A DNA stretch of 64,000 nucleotides from Parvicella tangerina (GTDB lineage: Bacteria; Bacteroidota; Bacteroidia; Flavobacteriales_D; Parvicellaceae), in assembly GCF_907165195.1 (NCBI RefSeq), contig NZ_OU015584.1, positions 1,550,001-1,614,000 on the forward strand. The letters run 5' to 3'. The notes under the pieces were generated by a model. The model was not told the DNA's origin. It made no database searches and saw nothing but the letters and a program-made list of their open reading frames with translations. The translations under genes and the position numbers were made by a program. The number at the start of each line of letters is the position of its first letter. The stretch's first letter is position 1. Shown here in pieces: positions 17,418-27,184 of the stretch.

Positions 17418-18638
17418 CTAAATGTTCGCATCAATTCCTTTTGTGTCAAAGGCATCTCTTAAACCGTTGCCAAACAACATGAAGGCAAACACCAAGATCA
17501 CGATACATAGACCAGGCAGAATGGCTAAAAATGCTGAGTCTAAATTGTCAATGTAGTCGGCATGAACGGTAAGAATTCCTCCCCATGATGGTGTTGGGAT
17601 TTGCGTACCGATGCCCAACCAGCTTAGCCCAGCTTCAATAAGAATTGCGGCCACAAAGTTATTTGCAGATTGCACAATCACTGGACCAATAATGTTAGGA
17701 AACACGTGCCTGAAAATAATTCTGGAGTCTTTAAAACCAAGTGCCTTCCCAGCTTCAATGTATTCCTTTTCTCTGATACTCAATACCTGACCTCGCACCA
17801 ACCTTGCAAGATCCACCCACATCACTAAACCAACACCAATAAAGACGGAAGTAAATCCTTTGCCTAATATTAACGTGATGGAAATAATCAGCAGTAAAGC
17901 TGGTATAGACCAGATCACGTTGATCAGCAACATAATCGCCTCATCCACCCATCCTCGATAAAAACCTGCAATAGCTCCAAGGACCACCCCGATAACCAAA
18001 GAGATCAATACCGAGATGAAGCCAACAGATAGGGAGATTCTAGCACCTGCCATCAATCTGCTCAGTAAATCTCTTCCATGAGAGTCCGTTCCTAAATAGT
18101 AGGTCAACTCAATGAGGTTATTCTCTTTAACCTCCTGTTGCATTTCATCTACACTTTTAACAATTGTACTGCCATCCAACAGATAAATCTCAAATTGGCC
18201 ATCCTGAATCTCTTTAAACTTGATGTCCTTGGCAATGTCAAGTGGATATAATACATCGGGCAATGGTTTAGCCTGATAAGCGGGCTCGTAATGCAAGGCA
18301 CGGCTCGTATCCATGAATTCCTCAAACACGATGTTAATACCATCGAACTGATAACTCAAATACGGAAACTTCTTGTGCGGAAGACGTTCTCCTCCAGCCA
18401 GCAGTTTGCCAAAGAATCCTACTTCTTCTACGTTTTCATTTCTTCTAACCAGTATGTGTTTGACTACCGTTCCAGGTCTGATCTCTGAAATGGGAGGGAT
18501 TTGATCATCACAATCTTCCGAAGTGTCCATACGAATATTTGCCCCTAATAAGGCAATGATGGCAGTAAAAACGATGATGCCTAAGCCGATCATGGCCGGA
18601 GTATTCTTTTTGAGCTTCCTCCAGGCATCATTCCACAT
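17418..18638 (-). CDS. OppC/DppC-type ABC transporter permease with large periplasmic insertion
   Basis: About 406 residues from the ATG at 18638 (MWNDAWRKLKKNTPAMIGLG). A TTG at 18660-18662 that overlaps the stop of the preceding gene is an alternative start. One membrane helix at the N terminus is followed by an unusually long extracytoplasmic segment of about 150 residues, then the permease domain with five helices, opening with YYLGTDSHGRDLLSRLMAGARISL and carrying the EAA-loop EAGKALGFKDSRIIFRHVFPN. The family moves oligopeptides or related solutes into the cell. No ATPase, partner permease or binding protein is encoded nearby, so the other subunits must come from elsewhere. It follows the glycosyltransferase gene directly. 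Confidence 0.88.
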   Translation of the reverse strand: MWNDAWRKLKKNTPAMIGLGIIVFTAIIALLGANIRMDTSEDCDDQIPPISEIRPGTVVKHILVRRNENVEEVGFFGKLLAGGERLPHKKFPYLSYQFDGINIVFEEFMDTSRALHYEPAYQAKPLPDVLYPLDIAKDIKFKEIQDGQFEIYLLDGSTIVKSVDEMQQEVKENNLIELTYYLGTDSHGRDLLSRLMAGARISLSVGFISVLISLVIGVVLGAIAGFYRGWVDEAIMLLINVIWSIPALLLIISITLILGKGFTSVFIGVGLVMWVDLARLVRGQVLSIREKEYIEAGKALGFKDSRIIFRHVFPNIIGPVIVQSANNFVAAILIEAGLSWLGIGTQIPTPSWGGILTVHADYIDNLDSAFLAILPGLCIVILVFAFMLFGNGLRDAFDTKGIDANI

Positions 18639-18658
18639 GTTATTTTGCTGCTCTTCCT

Positions 18659-19726
18659 TCAATCGTTATTTCTTTTTCCCGTGTTCTGTAGAATCTTGAT
18701 CACAACTCGTAATAAATGAATCGGATAGAACCAAAAAACAAGTGGAGCAAATAATAGCACCTTAAAACGTTCATAGTACGTTGCGCCCAAAAATAAGAAT
18801 AAAAAATCAACGACAAATTTTATAAATAGGATAATCCAACCCGATGAAAAATGAGTGATCAACGATAATGGAAGCAAAAGGTTAGCAATGAGTACAAGCC
18901 ATGCAGCCAAACTTGCTTGTGGTAATCCTACAGCCTTATTTTTACCGGACCATCGGGCAGACTGCTCAAGATATGCGTTCCAGCTAACCTCACAATGGGT
19001 AGTGACGGGTTTTCCTATCCTCGGATGGATCACCACTTCATGATCAAGTGCTGCTTTGAGCAAAAACATATCATCTCCTGATGGAATGTGCATATTCCCG
19101 TGATAGGGAATGGTCTCCTGAAAAACGGATTTTCGATAAGCCAGATTGGCTCCTGTGGCAAGCATAGGCACTTCCATATTTGCCGATCCTAAGGTAATAC
19201 CTGCCAAAAGTAAACTTTCGGCTTCCTGAATATTCTCAATGATACGCCAGCTATTGGTCGTTTTTAGCGCAACACCAAGGGATACATCTGCTTGTGGTTG
19301 TACTTGTCTCAGTAAGTCTTTCGGGAGTTCACAGTCAGCGTCTACCGTCAGTATATAATCGTATTTAGCTTCAGCAATGGCTTGTGATAGAGCGGCTTTT
19401 TTTCCGGATTGTTCAGCGAGTTGAATCACCGTATGGTCAATGCTTTTGTCGAGGTCACCAAGTAGGGCAAGCGTGTCATCTGTACTCGCATCATCAACGA
19501 GGATCACCTCAAACCAATCTCTCGGGTAGTCCAACTGATTGATGGAACGACAGAGTTTGTTGGCGGAATTGGCTTCGTCTCTAAAGGGAATGACCACGCT
19601 GATCTTAATATTGCCGCTTTCGGTTTTTCCCTTCCCCAATAAACCAATAAATCCAATACCCGGAATGATTAAAACAATCACCACGTAAAGTAGAAGAATC
19701 AGACAATATGTGAGAAACAATAACAC
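18659..19726 (-). CDS. Family 2 glycosyltransferase, membrane-anchored
   Basis: 355 residues from a GTG start at 19726 that directly abuts the TAA of the upstream gene. An N-terminal membrane helix (about 1-25) precedes the GT-A domain: VVIPFRDEAN, ILVDDASTDDT, the DxD-type motif TVDADCELP, SGDDMFLLKAAL and the QxxRW-type motif QSARWSGKNKA. C-terminal helices (about 265-335) make it a membrane enzyme. It likely transfers a sugar from a nucleotide donor to a lipid or envelope acceptor at the cytoplasmic face. The neighbour upstream is a flippase-like membrane protein of the lysylphosphatidylglycerol synthase type, which suggests a joint role in making or moving a glycolipid. Confidence 0.88.
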   Translation of the reverse strand: MLLFLTYCLILLLYVVIVLIIPGIGFIGLLGKGKTESGNIKISVVIPFRDEANSANKLCRSINQLDYPRDWFEVILVDDASTDDTLALLGDLDKSIDHTVIQLAEQSGKKAALSQAIAEAKYDYILTVDADCELPKDLLRQVQPQADVSLGVALKTTNSWRIIENIQEAESLLLAGITLGSANMEVPMLATGANLAYRKSVFQETIPYHGNMHIPSGDDMFLLKAALDHEVVIHPRIGKPVTTHCEVSWNAYLEQSARWSGKNKAVGLPQASLAAWLVLIANLLLPLSLITHFSSGWIILFIKFVVDFLFLFLGATYYERFKVLLFAPLVFWFYPIHLLRVVIKILQNTGKRNND

Positions 19727-20725
19727 TTACTTCTTTAATAAAATGATCCCGCCAATGATGGAGGGTAGTACAACATTAATTAACCAGATAAAAAGGGAAG
19801 CAATAATGACCGTTTCCTCAAGTCCAAAGGGAATCACTAAGAAAACGGCTATGGCTTCACGCGTTCCAAGGTTCCCCATAAAAGGCGATGGAATAAGCGT
19901 TGAAAACAGATAAAGAACACCGCAAAATGCAGCCGTCCAGATCAACTCTGGTTCTGCACCAAAAAGGGTTAATGCCACATGAAACTGAGCAATAAAAACC
20001 AAGTACCTAAGGATGGCAATACCTAAAATGGTATGTAGTCTCAATTCGGTAAGGTCTCCCAAGAACTCCAGTTTGGTAATGAGGTTGTTCAAGTACTTCC
20101 ACTTCAGCTTTCTGAGCAGTTCGAGGAGCACTTTTTGCTGATAGAAAATAAATAAAGCCATACAGCAAACTATCGTCATAACAATGATAAGGGTGTTTAT
20201 GGGTAGTTGTTCAGGGTAGTGAAAACCGATTGCAAAGTTCCAGGAAAGAATTAACCCGATCAGTGCGAATAGTAATGTGGTTACCAATTGAGCGTAGTTG
20301 CCAACAAACGTAGAGAAAGTAATCGTAGTTTTTGGAATCTCCTTGATGTAGGTAAAGCGACCAATAAAGGTGCCCAGTCGGTCTGGGGTTAGAATGGCTA
20401 CGGCATTACCTGCATAAACGGCTTTTTGAGTTCTTAGAAATGTACTTTCTTTCAATAGCGGAAGGGTTTGTCTCCATTTGAGATTTTCTAAACCGTAGTT
20501 GACGAATTGAAGCAGAACGAGACCTGTGAAAAGTAAAATACCTTGCGTTTGGAATAAATGCTCACTGACCAAATCGCCTAGATTATCCAGATTTCGATGT
20601 GTAAACTGCGTGTAGAGGTAGTAAATTGCTAATGCGAAAATGATTAGCTTTACAGCAAATACTAGCGGTTGATATAGCTTATTATTCTTAATGTTTGAAA
20701 GCTTAATTACCACAAAAATAGTCAA
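19727..20725 (-). CDS. Lysylphosphatidylglycerol-synthase-like integral membrane protein (UPF0104 type)
   Basis: About 332 residues. Eight or so membrane helices are spread over the whole length. The motifs [36 protein letters not shown] and [19 protein letters not shown] match the flippase domain of the LPG-synthase transmembrane family. There is no C-terminal aminoacyl-transfer domain, so it is not a full MprF. The start is uncertain: no ATG exists near the N terminus, and TTG at 20725 or GTG at 20713 are the candidates; the TTG overlaps the ruvC start by one base on the opposite strand. The gene abuts the glycosyltransferase gene, suggesting co-transcription. Confidence 0.8.
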   Translation of the reverse strand: MTIFVVIKLSNIKNNKLYQPLVFAVKLIIFALAIYYLYTQFTHRNLDNLGDLVSEHLFQTQGILLFTGLVLLQFVNYGLENLKWRQTLPLLKESTFLRTQKAVYAGNAVAILTPDRLGTFIGRFTYIKEIPKTTITFSTFVGNYAQLVTTLLFALIGLILSWNFAIGFHYPEQLPINTLIIVMTIVCCMALFIFYQQKVLLELLRKLKWKYLNNLITKLEFLGDLTELRLHTILGIAILRYLVFIAQFHVALTLFGAEPELIWTAAFCGVLYLFSTLIPSPFMGNLGTREAIAVFLVIPFGLEETVIIASLFIWLINVVLPSIIGGIILLKK

Positions 20726-21279
20726 TGAAGGACTACGACAAAATAATTTTAGGCCTTGACCCTGGAACCAATGTAATGGGGTACGGATTGATAGGTGTTC
20801 AAAAGAAGAAACTGTTACTGATCAATACGGGAGTAATTCATTTGGCTAAACTCGAAAATCACCAACTCAAACTGAAGTCTATTTTTGAGAAAGTGAGCTT
20901 TTTAGTTAAGGAGTACCTCCCAGATGAGGTGGCAGTAGAAGCTCCGTTTTTTGGGAAGAACGTACAGTCAATGTTGAAGTTAGGTCGTGCGCAGGGAGTG
21001 GCGATGGCCGCAGTACTTACACATGACTTGCCCATAGTGGAATATTCGCCTAAAAAGATCAAGCAGAGCATAACGGGTAATGGTAACGCGAGTAAAGAAC
21101 AGGTGGCAGCTATGCTTCAAAGCATCTTAAACTTTAAAGAGTTGCCGAAATACTTGGATGCCACAGATGGCTTGGCTGCGGCAGTTTGTCATCACTTTCA
21201 AGGTGGAGCAGGGGAGAAGAAAAAGTCTTACAGCGGCTGGGATGCCTTTTTGAAAGATAATCCAGACCGAAAAAAATAA
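20725..21279 (+). CDS. ruvC: Crossover junction endodeoxyribonuclease RuvC
   Basis: 184 residues. RNase-H-fold nuclease with the expected acidic residues: D12 in [14 protein letters not shown]72 in [11 protein letters not shown], and D145/D148 in [15 protein letters not shown]. RuvC cleaves Holliday junctions in the RuvAB complex during recombination and repair. The C-terminal tail of about 25 residues is Lys-rich and ends in DRKK. It is transcribed divergently from the flippase-like gene and ends within a bidirectional terminator. Confidence 0.96.
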   Translation: MKDYDKIILGLDPGTNVMGYGLIGVQKKKLLLINTGVIHLAKLENHQLKLKSIFEKVSFLVKEYLPDEVAVEAPFFGKNVQSMLKLGRAQGVAMAAVLTHDLPIVEYSPKKIKQSITGNGNASKEQVAAMLQSILNFKELPKYLDATDGLAAAVCHHFQGGAGEKKKSYSGWDAFLKDNPDRKK

Positions 21280-21308
21280 TGCCCCAGCATTTCTGTCAGG
21301 GCATTATT
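21275..21308. terminator. Bidirectional terminator between ruvC and the efflux operon
   Basis: AATAATGCCC and GGGCATTATT are perfect ten-base complements around a 14-base loop. The hairpin overlaps the ruvC stop codon and lies 41 bases from the end of the convergent efflux gene. Confidence 0.75.
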
Positions 21309-21348
21309 CCGAAAGTTAACTATTAATTTACTGAGAAAAGTATCTCTA

Positions 21349-22776
21349 TTATCTCCATCCTCCTCCTAGCGCTTTGTATAAGTTCACGATGGCATGCATC
21401 TGTTCTTGTTTGGTCTCTACGAGTTCCATTTTTGATTCAAGCGCATCTCGCTGGGTGAGCAAAACCTCCATATAGTCAGCACGAGCCGACTTAAATAGGC
21501 TTCCAGCAATAGTCACGGATTCAGTGAGTACTTCCACTTGCTGCTCGCGCAAGGCATAACTCGAACCGTAATTATTGATCTTACTGAGTTGGTTGATCAC
21601 CTCAATATGGGCGTTTAAGATGCTTCGCTCATATGCATACACGGCTTGTGTTTGCTTGGCGTTTGAGGTAAAGTAAGCTGCCTTAATCGCATTTCGATTG
21701 ATCACGGGGGCTACCAGATCACCAGCTAAATTAAATAGTAATGACTCTGGCGTAGTGATGAGGTACTTCGGATTAAAAGCTTGGTAACCAAGTCCTGCAG
21801 TGATCCGAATAGAAGGGTAGAAAGCTGCTCTGGCAACATCCACATCTATTTTTGAGGCAACCAACTCAAGTTCTGCCTGACGAATGTCTGGTCTGTTCGC
21901 TAAAAGTTGTGAAGGAATTCCTGTATAGATACTATCCCATTTCAAATCTAAAAATTGGTTGGAACTGCGCGCAATGGGTTGCGGAAATCGCCCAATCAAA
22001 AAGTTGATCCTGTTCTCGGCTTCCACAATAGACTGCTGAATGGTAAACTGTAAACTTTTGGTTTTCAATAATTCAGCTTCAAACTTTTTAACCGCAAGCT
22101 CGGTTACCTTAGCAAAGAGCTTCTGTTGTTTAACGGTATTCAAAGCGTTTTGCTGAATATCGATGTAACTGTTTACGATTTCTAACTGGTTATCCAAAGC
22201 AAGTAACTCGTAATAATTCTCCGCAATTTCAGCCACCAGTTGTGTGATCAGAAAGTTTCTTCCTTCAATACTGGAAAGATACCTCGTAAAGGCAGCTTTC
22301 TTTGCATTCCGAAGTTTTTTCCAAACATCAATCTCCCAAGACATGTTTGCTCCTAGGTAGAAGTCGCCCAGGGGTTCTGGAAATTCCTTGTCTGGCATGA
22401 TCTCAGTATTGGCGTCATTGGCTCCCTGACTCGTGTATCTACCTACTTTTTCTGCACCAACTGCCGTTCCAACATCTACAAAGGGAAGGTATTCTCCCTT
22501 GCGGGCCCCCACCTCATAGTTCAGGATCTCAATTTCTTGCATTACAATGTTCAACTCCTGATTGTTCTTTAAAGCGGTATCGATTAGTGCAGCAAGATGT
22601 TCATCCTTAAAGAAATCCCGCCATTTTATCGTGGCACTATTCGTAGTATCCTCAGAACCTGTATACGTGTCAGGCATTGCCGTATTCTCCGTTTTACGCA
22701 TAATGCCTGGTGCACACGAGACAATCGTCATCAACAGGACGATAATCGTTCCATATATGATTCTATTCTTCTTCAT
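21349..22776 (-). CDS. Outer-membrane efflux lipoprotein of the TolC/OprM (NodT) type
   Basis: 475 residues. A lipoprotein signal ends in MTIVSC (lipidated C21). Two repeats of the outer-membrane efflux protein family follow, with long helices; typical segments are LVAEIAENYYELLALDNQLEIV in the first half and SQLLANRPDIRQAELELVASKIDVDVARAAFYPSI in the second. The protein forms the trimeric outer-membrane channel of a tripartite pump. Its start overlaps the end of the RND gene by 14 bases, so translation is coupled. It is the last gene of the operon: adaptor, transporter, channel. Confidence 0.93.
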   Translation of the reverse strand: MKKNRIIYGTIIVLLMTIVSCAPGIMRKTENTAMPDTYTGSEDTTNSATIKWRDFFKDEHLAALIDTALKNNQELNIVMQEIEILNYEVGARKGEYLPFVDVGTAVGAEKVGRYTSQGANDANTEIMPDKEFPEPLGDFYLGANMSWEIDVWKKLRNAKKAAFTRYLSSIEGRNFLITQLVAEIAENYYELLALDNQLEIVNSYIDIQQNALNTVKQQKLFAKVTELAVKKFEAELLKTKSLQFTIQQSIVEAENRINFLIGRFPQPIARSSNQFLDLKWDSIYTGIPSQLLANRPDIRQAELELVASKIDVDVARAAFYPSIRITAGLGYQAFNPKYLITTPESLLFNLAGDLVAPVINRNAIKAAYFTSNAKQTQAVYAYERSILNAHIEVINQLSKINNYGSSYALREQQVEVLTESVTIAGSLFKSARADYMEVLLTQRDALESKMELVETKQEQMHAIVNLYKALGGGWR

Positions 22777-25700
22777 AATTGATGTCTTCTGTTAATGGTT
22801 CAAAATCTTCATCCTTGATCATGGTTCTGCCTTCTGCCCATGACCCAAATATGTAGTACAATCCAGGTACGATGAGCAACCCGAAAATGGTTCCAAAGAG
22901 CATTCCTCCTAGTGCAGAACCTCCAATGGTTTGGTTACCTATGGCTCCAGCACCGTGCGATAATACCAACGGTATCAATCCAGCAATAAAAGCAAAGGAG
23001 GTCATCAAAATTGGCCTGAACCTCACCTTGGCTCCTTCAATGGCTGCTTCTAAGATGGTGGCGCCTTGTTGGTGTTTTTGCACAGCAAACTCTACAATCA
23101 GTACCGCATTTTTACCAAGGAGTCCAACCAGCATTACCAAACCAACTTGTGCGTAGATATCATTGGCTAATCCCATTCCCTTGATCCATAAAAAGGACCC
23201 GAATACCCCTGCTGGTAAGGAGAGAATAACGGCAAGCGGAATGATAAAGCTTTCATACTGGGCAGAGAGTACAAGGTAAACAAAGATCAATACGATCAGG
23301 AAAATGTAGATCGCCTCGTTTCCTCTTTTCGCTTCATCATAAGAAAGTGCTGCCCAATCTATATCATAACCTCTTGGTAAGGTGGCTGCTGCAACTTCCT
23401 TCACGGCATCAATGGCTTCTCCACTACTATATCCTTTGGCATTTCCTCCTCGAATCGCAGCGGTGTTATACATGTTAAAACGATTGATCTCATTGGCTCC
23501 CTGCTTTTTGACGAGTTTCATAAATGCAGATAGCGGAACCATTTCTCCCTGGTCGTTCTTTACCCAAAAGTTAAGAATGTCATCAGGAATTCTCCTAAAT
23601 CGTGGTGCTGCCTGAACAAACACTTTGAAGAAACGTTGGTATTTAATGAAACCGAGTTCATAAGTACTTCCCACAAATATGGATAATGTATTCATCGCAT
23701 CTTCAATGGATACTCCTTTTTGCATGGCTAACTCATTATCAATCTCGATCTCTAACTGCGGATAACTGGAACTGAAGAAGGTGAATAACCCTGTTACTTC
23801 TGGTCGCTTCTCTAGTTCGGCCAAAAAATTGTCGGTTACTTTCTGTAATTGCGCATAGTCGCCAGAGTTCGTTTTGTCTAGCAACTGTAGGGCAAAACCA
23901 CTTGCAGCACCAAACCCTGGTACGGCTGGTGGTGCAAAGAACTCAATAGTTGCTCCAGGTATATGTTCATGAGCCACATGCTCTAGCTCTTCCAGTATTT
24001 CTTCTGAAGTATGCTCGCGTTCATCCCAGGGTTTCAGATTAATCAGACAGGTTCCGGCATTTGATCCTCTTCCTTCGGTTAATACCTCATAACCAGCAAT
24101 AGAGGAAACGGACTGTACCCCATCTACTTCTTTTAGAATGAGCTCTTGCAATTCACTGGAGATATCATTGGTTCGCTCTAGTGTTGATCCTGGAGGGGTT
24201 TGCACAATGGCGTAGAGCATCCCCTGATCTTCGTTGGGCACAAATCCTGAGGCAAGATGAGTGGAAATGTAGTAGATGCCTGCTAAGAAACCAAACCACA
24301 TCAAAGCAGTGATTAACCAGCGGTGAGCGATCAGACGCAACAATTTCACATAGGCATTGGTCAATTTTTCAAAACCTCTGTTGAAGGAGTCTAACGCCCT
24401 TGTAAAGATGTTTTGCCTTTTTTCTTTTCCATGGTTATTCTTTAAGATCATGGCAGAAAGTACAGGAGTGAGCGTTAGTGCTACTAATCCAGATAAAACA
24501 ATCGAGCTTGCCATGGTTATAGAGAACTGCCGGTAGAATACACCCACTGGTCCAGGCATAAAGGCTACAGGAACAAACACAGCTGTCATCAGCAAGGTAA
24601 TGGCAATCACGGCACCGCTAATTTCACCCATCACAAGTTTCACGGCCTGAAATGGTGAACAGTGTATTTCTTCCATCTTGGCATGAACGGCTTCAACAAC
24701 CACAATGGCATCATCTACCACAATCCCAATAGCTAGTACTAATGCAAAAAGTGTGATCATATTCATGGTCAGTCCAAAGGCTTGCATAAAGATGAACGCC
24801 CCGATAAGCGAAATAGGAACCGCCAGGGTGGGAATAAGTGTGGATCTCCAATCACCTAAAAAGATGAATACAACTAGTGCAACCAATATAAAGGCATCTC
24901 GCAGCGTATGTTCCACATTTTCCATGGAGGCATCCAGAAATTGTGATACATCATAACTGATCTCATAATCCATCCCAGGAGGAAAGGATTTTTTTAGCTC
25001 TTCCATTTTAGCTTTTACGTTGGCTATGACTTCACTCGCATTACTTCCGTAAGTCTGCTTCAAAACAATTGCCGCTGAAGGAAGGTTGTTCAGGTTGGAG
25101 TAAATATCGTAATACTCACTACCTAACTCTACCTCGGCAATATCTTTTAATCGAAGAAGCTCACCATCGGGGTTTGCTCGAATAATGACATTTTCGTACT
25201 GATCTTCTTTGTCGTAACGGTCAGAATAAATCAAGACATACTCAAGTGCCTCTGATTTATCTCCATCCCCTCTACCAATACGACCTGGCTTACCAATTAA
25301 ACTTTGTTCATTAAGTGCTTCCATGACTTCCTCAGGAGAAACCTGATAAGCTCTCATTCGATCTGGATTCAGCCAAATTCGCATGGCGTATTGTCTACTT
25401 CCTAAGATTTTTGCCTGACCAATTCCGTTGATTCTTTGTAGCTCTGGAATCATGGTTACGCCCGCATAGTTGAATAAGAACTTCATATTGGCATTCTCAT
25501 CAGTACTAAAAAGGTTGATGTACATCAACATACTGGGGATAATAGGCGTGATGATTACTCCCTCTCTTTGAACTAATTCGGGCAACTTGTTCCGCACTTG
25601 TTCTACCCGGTTGGAGATCTGAACCAGACATTGATTAATATCGGTCCCTGGTTCAAATACAATCCTGATATTACATTCACCTGCACTCGTAGCATCAGAG

Positions 25701-25936
25701 GCCATATAACGCATACCCCAGGCACCATTGATGGCCTGTTCTAGTGGGATAATAACGGATTCTGTTAGTGTTTTTGCACTGGCTCCAGGGTAGGAGGCAG
25801 AAACCATGACCACAGGAGGAGCAATTTGCGGAAACTGCGATGTGGGCAGCGTTTTTATTGATAGTACGCCCATAAAAATGATCACCACGGATAAGACGAT
25901 GGCAAGCACCGGACGTTTTAGAAATTTGCTAAACAT
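22763..25936 (-). CDS. RND efflux transporter, hydrophobe/amphiphile (AcrB) family
   Basis: 1057 residues, a normal length for HAE1-type RND pumps. The N terminus FLKRPVLAIVLSVVIIFMGV, the porter segment LPTSQFPQIAPPVVMVSASYPGASAKTL, the proton-relay helix with GIVVDDAIVVVEAV, and the second-half motif LLGKNAVLIVEFA are present. It drives proton-coupled export of drugs, detergents or similar compounds from the inner membrane and periplasm. It is encoded 21 bases downstream of its adaptor gene and overlaps the outer-membrane channel gene. The last residues (about 1030-1057) are acidic. The substrate cannot be predicted. Confidence 0.96.
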   Translation of the reverse strand: MFSKFLKRPVLAIVLSVVIIFMGVLSIKTLPTSQFPQIAPPVVMVSASYPGASAKTLTESVIIPLEQAINGAWGMRYMASDATSAGECNIRIVFEPGTDINQCLVQISNRVEQVRNKLPELVQREGVIITPIIPSMLMYINLFSTDENANMKFLFNYAGVTMIPELQRINGIGQAKILGSRQYAMRIWLNPDRMRAYQVSPEEVMEALNEQSLIGKPGRIGRGDGDKSEALEYVLIYSDRYDKEDQYENVIIRANPDGELLRLKDIAEVELGSEYYDIYSNLNNLPSAAIVLKQTYGSNASEVIANVKAKMEELKKSFPPGMDYEISYDVSQFLDASMENVEHTLRDAFILVALVVFIFLGDWRSTLIPTLAVPISLIGAFIFMQAFGLTMNMITLFALVLAIGIVVDDAIVVVEAVHAKMEEIHCSPFQAVKLVMGEISGAVIAITLLMTAVFVPVAFMPGPVGVFYRQFSITMASSIVLSGLVALTLTPVLSAMILKNNHGKEKRQNIFTRALDSFNRGFEKLTNAYVKLLRLIAHRWLITALMWFGFLAGIYYISTHLASGFVPNEDQGMLYAIVQTPPGSTLERTNDISSELQELILKEVDGVQSVSSIAGYEVLTEGRGSNAGTCLINLKPWDEREHTSEEILEELEHVAHEHIPGATIEFFAPPAVPGFGAASGFALQLLDKTNSGDYAQLQKVTDNFLAELEKRPEVTGLFTFFSSSYPQLEIEIDNELAMQKGVSIEDAMNTLSIFVGSTYELGFIKYQRFFKVFVQAAPRFRRIPDDILNFWVKNDQGEMVPLSAFMKLVKKQGANEINRFNMYNTAAIRGGNAKGYSSGEAIDAVKEVAAATLPRGYDIDWAALSYDEAKRGNEAIYIFLIVLIFVYLVLSAQYESFIIPLAVILSLPAGVFGSFLWIKGMGLANDIYAQVGLVMLVGLLGKNAVLIVEFAVQKHQQGATILEAAIEGAKVRFRPILMTSFAFIAGLIPLVLSHGAGAIGNQTIGGSALGGMLFGTIFGLLIVPGLYYIFGSWAEGRTMIKDEDFEPLTEDINYEEE

Positions 25937-25957
25937 GACGTTGTTTTTTTAGGTTGA

Positions 25958-27037
25958 TTATTCTACGTAAACATCCAGGTCTGAAATAGCCTCTTCAGGA
26001 GATACAAAATCATATTTGATCTCATCGCCATCGGATACCTTTCGGATGCCATCCAGCACTATTTTGTCAGTGGCTTTAAGTCCGTTGACAATAAATAGAT
26101 CTGGCATCTCACCGATAATATCGAGTTCGGTTTGATGAACGATATTGTCTTCATCTACCACAAAAACATATTTTTTCTCTAAGATCTCAAAAGTGGCTTT
26201 TTGCGGAATAATGATCGCATCTGAAATGGGGACGTCCATGAAAATATTTCCTGTTTCTCCGTGTCGAAGAAGTCCTTCAGGGTTGGGGAATACCGCCCTA
26301 AAGGCAATATTTCCTGTTTCGTTATTGAAGTCGGCCTCGATGGTTTGTAAATGACCGATGTGCGGAAAGAACTTATGATTGGCCATTTGTAGCTTAACTT
26401 GAATCAAACTGTCTTTTTTAGAACTGGTCATAAAATCGAGGTACTCTGCCTCAGGCACGTTAAAATAAACCCACATCTCACTGTTATCAGATAGAATGGT
26501 TAGGATTTCACCTTCTTCTAACAGACTTCCTTGACGGGCGTGAAACTTATCCATTATGCCATCAAATGGAGCCTTGATTTCCGTAAAGCCCATATATACC
26601 TCGGCTAAATTTAGCTCAGCAAGCGCTTTGTCTAACTTAGCTTTGGTCAACGCCAATTCATTGGCAGAAACGATGTCTTTGTCGGCAAGAGATTTCGTAT
26701 TCTGATACTCGATCTTGGCATACTCTGCTTCTGCCTGAGCTTTTTTAAGCTCTGCTTCATAAAGCAATGGCATCAGCTTGAACATTAATTGTCCCTTCTT
26801 GACGTGTTGACCTTCATCAACGTATATGTCTTGTAGATATCCTTCGTCTAACGCTCTCAACTCAATATGCTGGATAGCATGAATTTGACAAACGTATTTC
26901 TTGGAAGTAAGGGTGTCTTTCTGAAGCGGACTGGTAACAATTAAAGTAGACTCCAGTTCTTCATGGCCGTGTTCAGATTCGCAGCTACTGTATGTTAATA
27001 GACTTAACACAGCGCAAATCAGTACTATTTTTTTCAT
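25958..27037 (-). CDS. RND efflux periplasmic adaptor (membrane fusion protein)
   Basis: 359 residues. A lipoprotein signal ends in TYSSC (lipidated C19), followed by HEHGH-like residues EHGHEE. The biotinyl-lipoyl half motifs LDEGYLQDIYVDEGQHVKKGQLMF and TEIKAPFDGIMDKFHARQGSLLEEG flank an alpha-helical hairpin (about 95-150). A barrel domain and membrane-proximal domain follow. It links the inner-membrane pump to the outer-membrane channel. It is the first gene of the efflux operon. A small, possibly frameshifted gene lies just upstream on the same strand. Confidence 0.94.
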   Translation of the reverse strand: MKKIVLICAVLSLLTYSSCESEHGHEELESTLIVTSPLQKDTLTSKKYVCQIHAIQHIELRALDEGYLQDIYVDEGQHVKKGQLMFKLMPLLYEAELKKAQAEAEYAKIEYQNTKSLADKDIVSANELALTKAKLDKALAELNLAEVYMGFTEIKAPFDGIMDKFHARQGSLLEEGEILTILSDNSEMWVYFNVPEAEYLDFMTSSKKDSLIQVKLQMANHKFFPHIGHLQTIEADFNNETGNIAFRAVFPNPEGLLRHGETGNIFMDVPISDAIIIPQKATFEILEKKYVFVVDEDNIVHQTELDIIGEMPDLFIVNGLKATDKIVLDGIRKVSDGDEIKYDFVSPEEAISDLDVYVE

Positions 27038-27184
27038 GGTTTATTGATTTCAAGTTGGTTGATTTCCAAAATTTTTAACGTGCAACAGAATGCACAGACC
27101 CGAGATGATCACCACGAAGATTAGCTGGTGATACGCCTACGGAAAATTGAATTGGATTCAGGAGATATTACCTGAATATGGAAA

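Noticed and set aside
27081-27094. TGCAACAGAATGCA as a third Fur/Zur operator upstream of the efflux operon
   Set aside because: It has one good half site but lacks the one-base spacer and the matching second arm; no promoter box is placed next to it.
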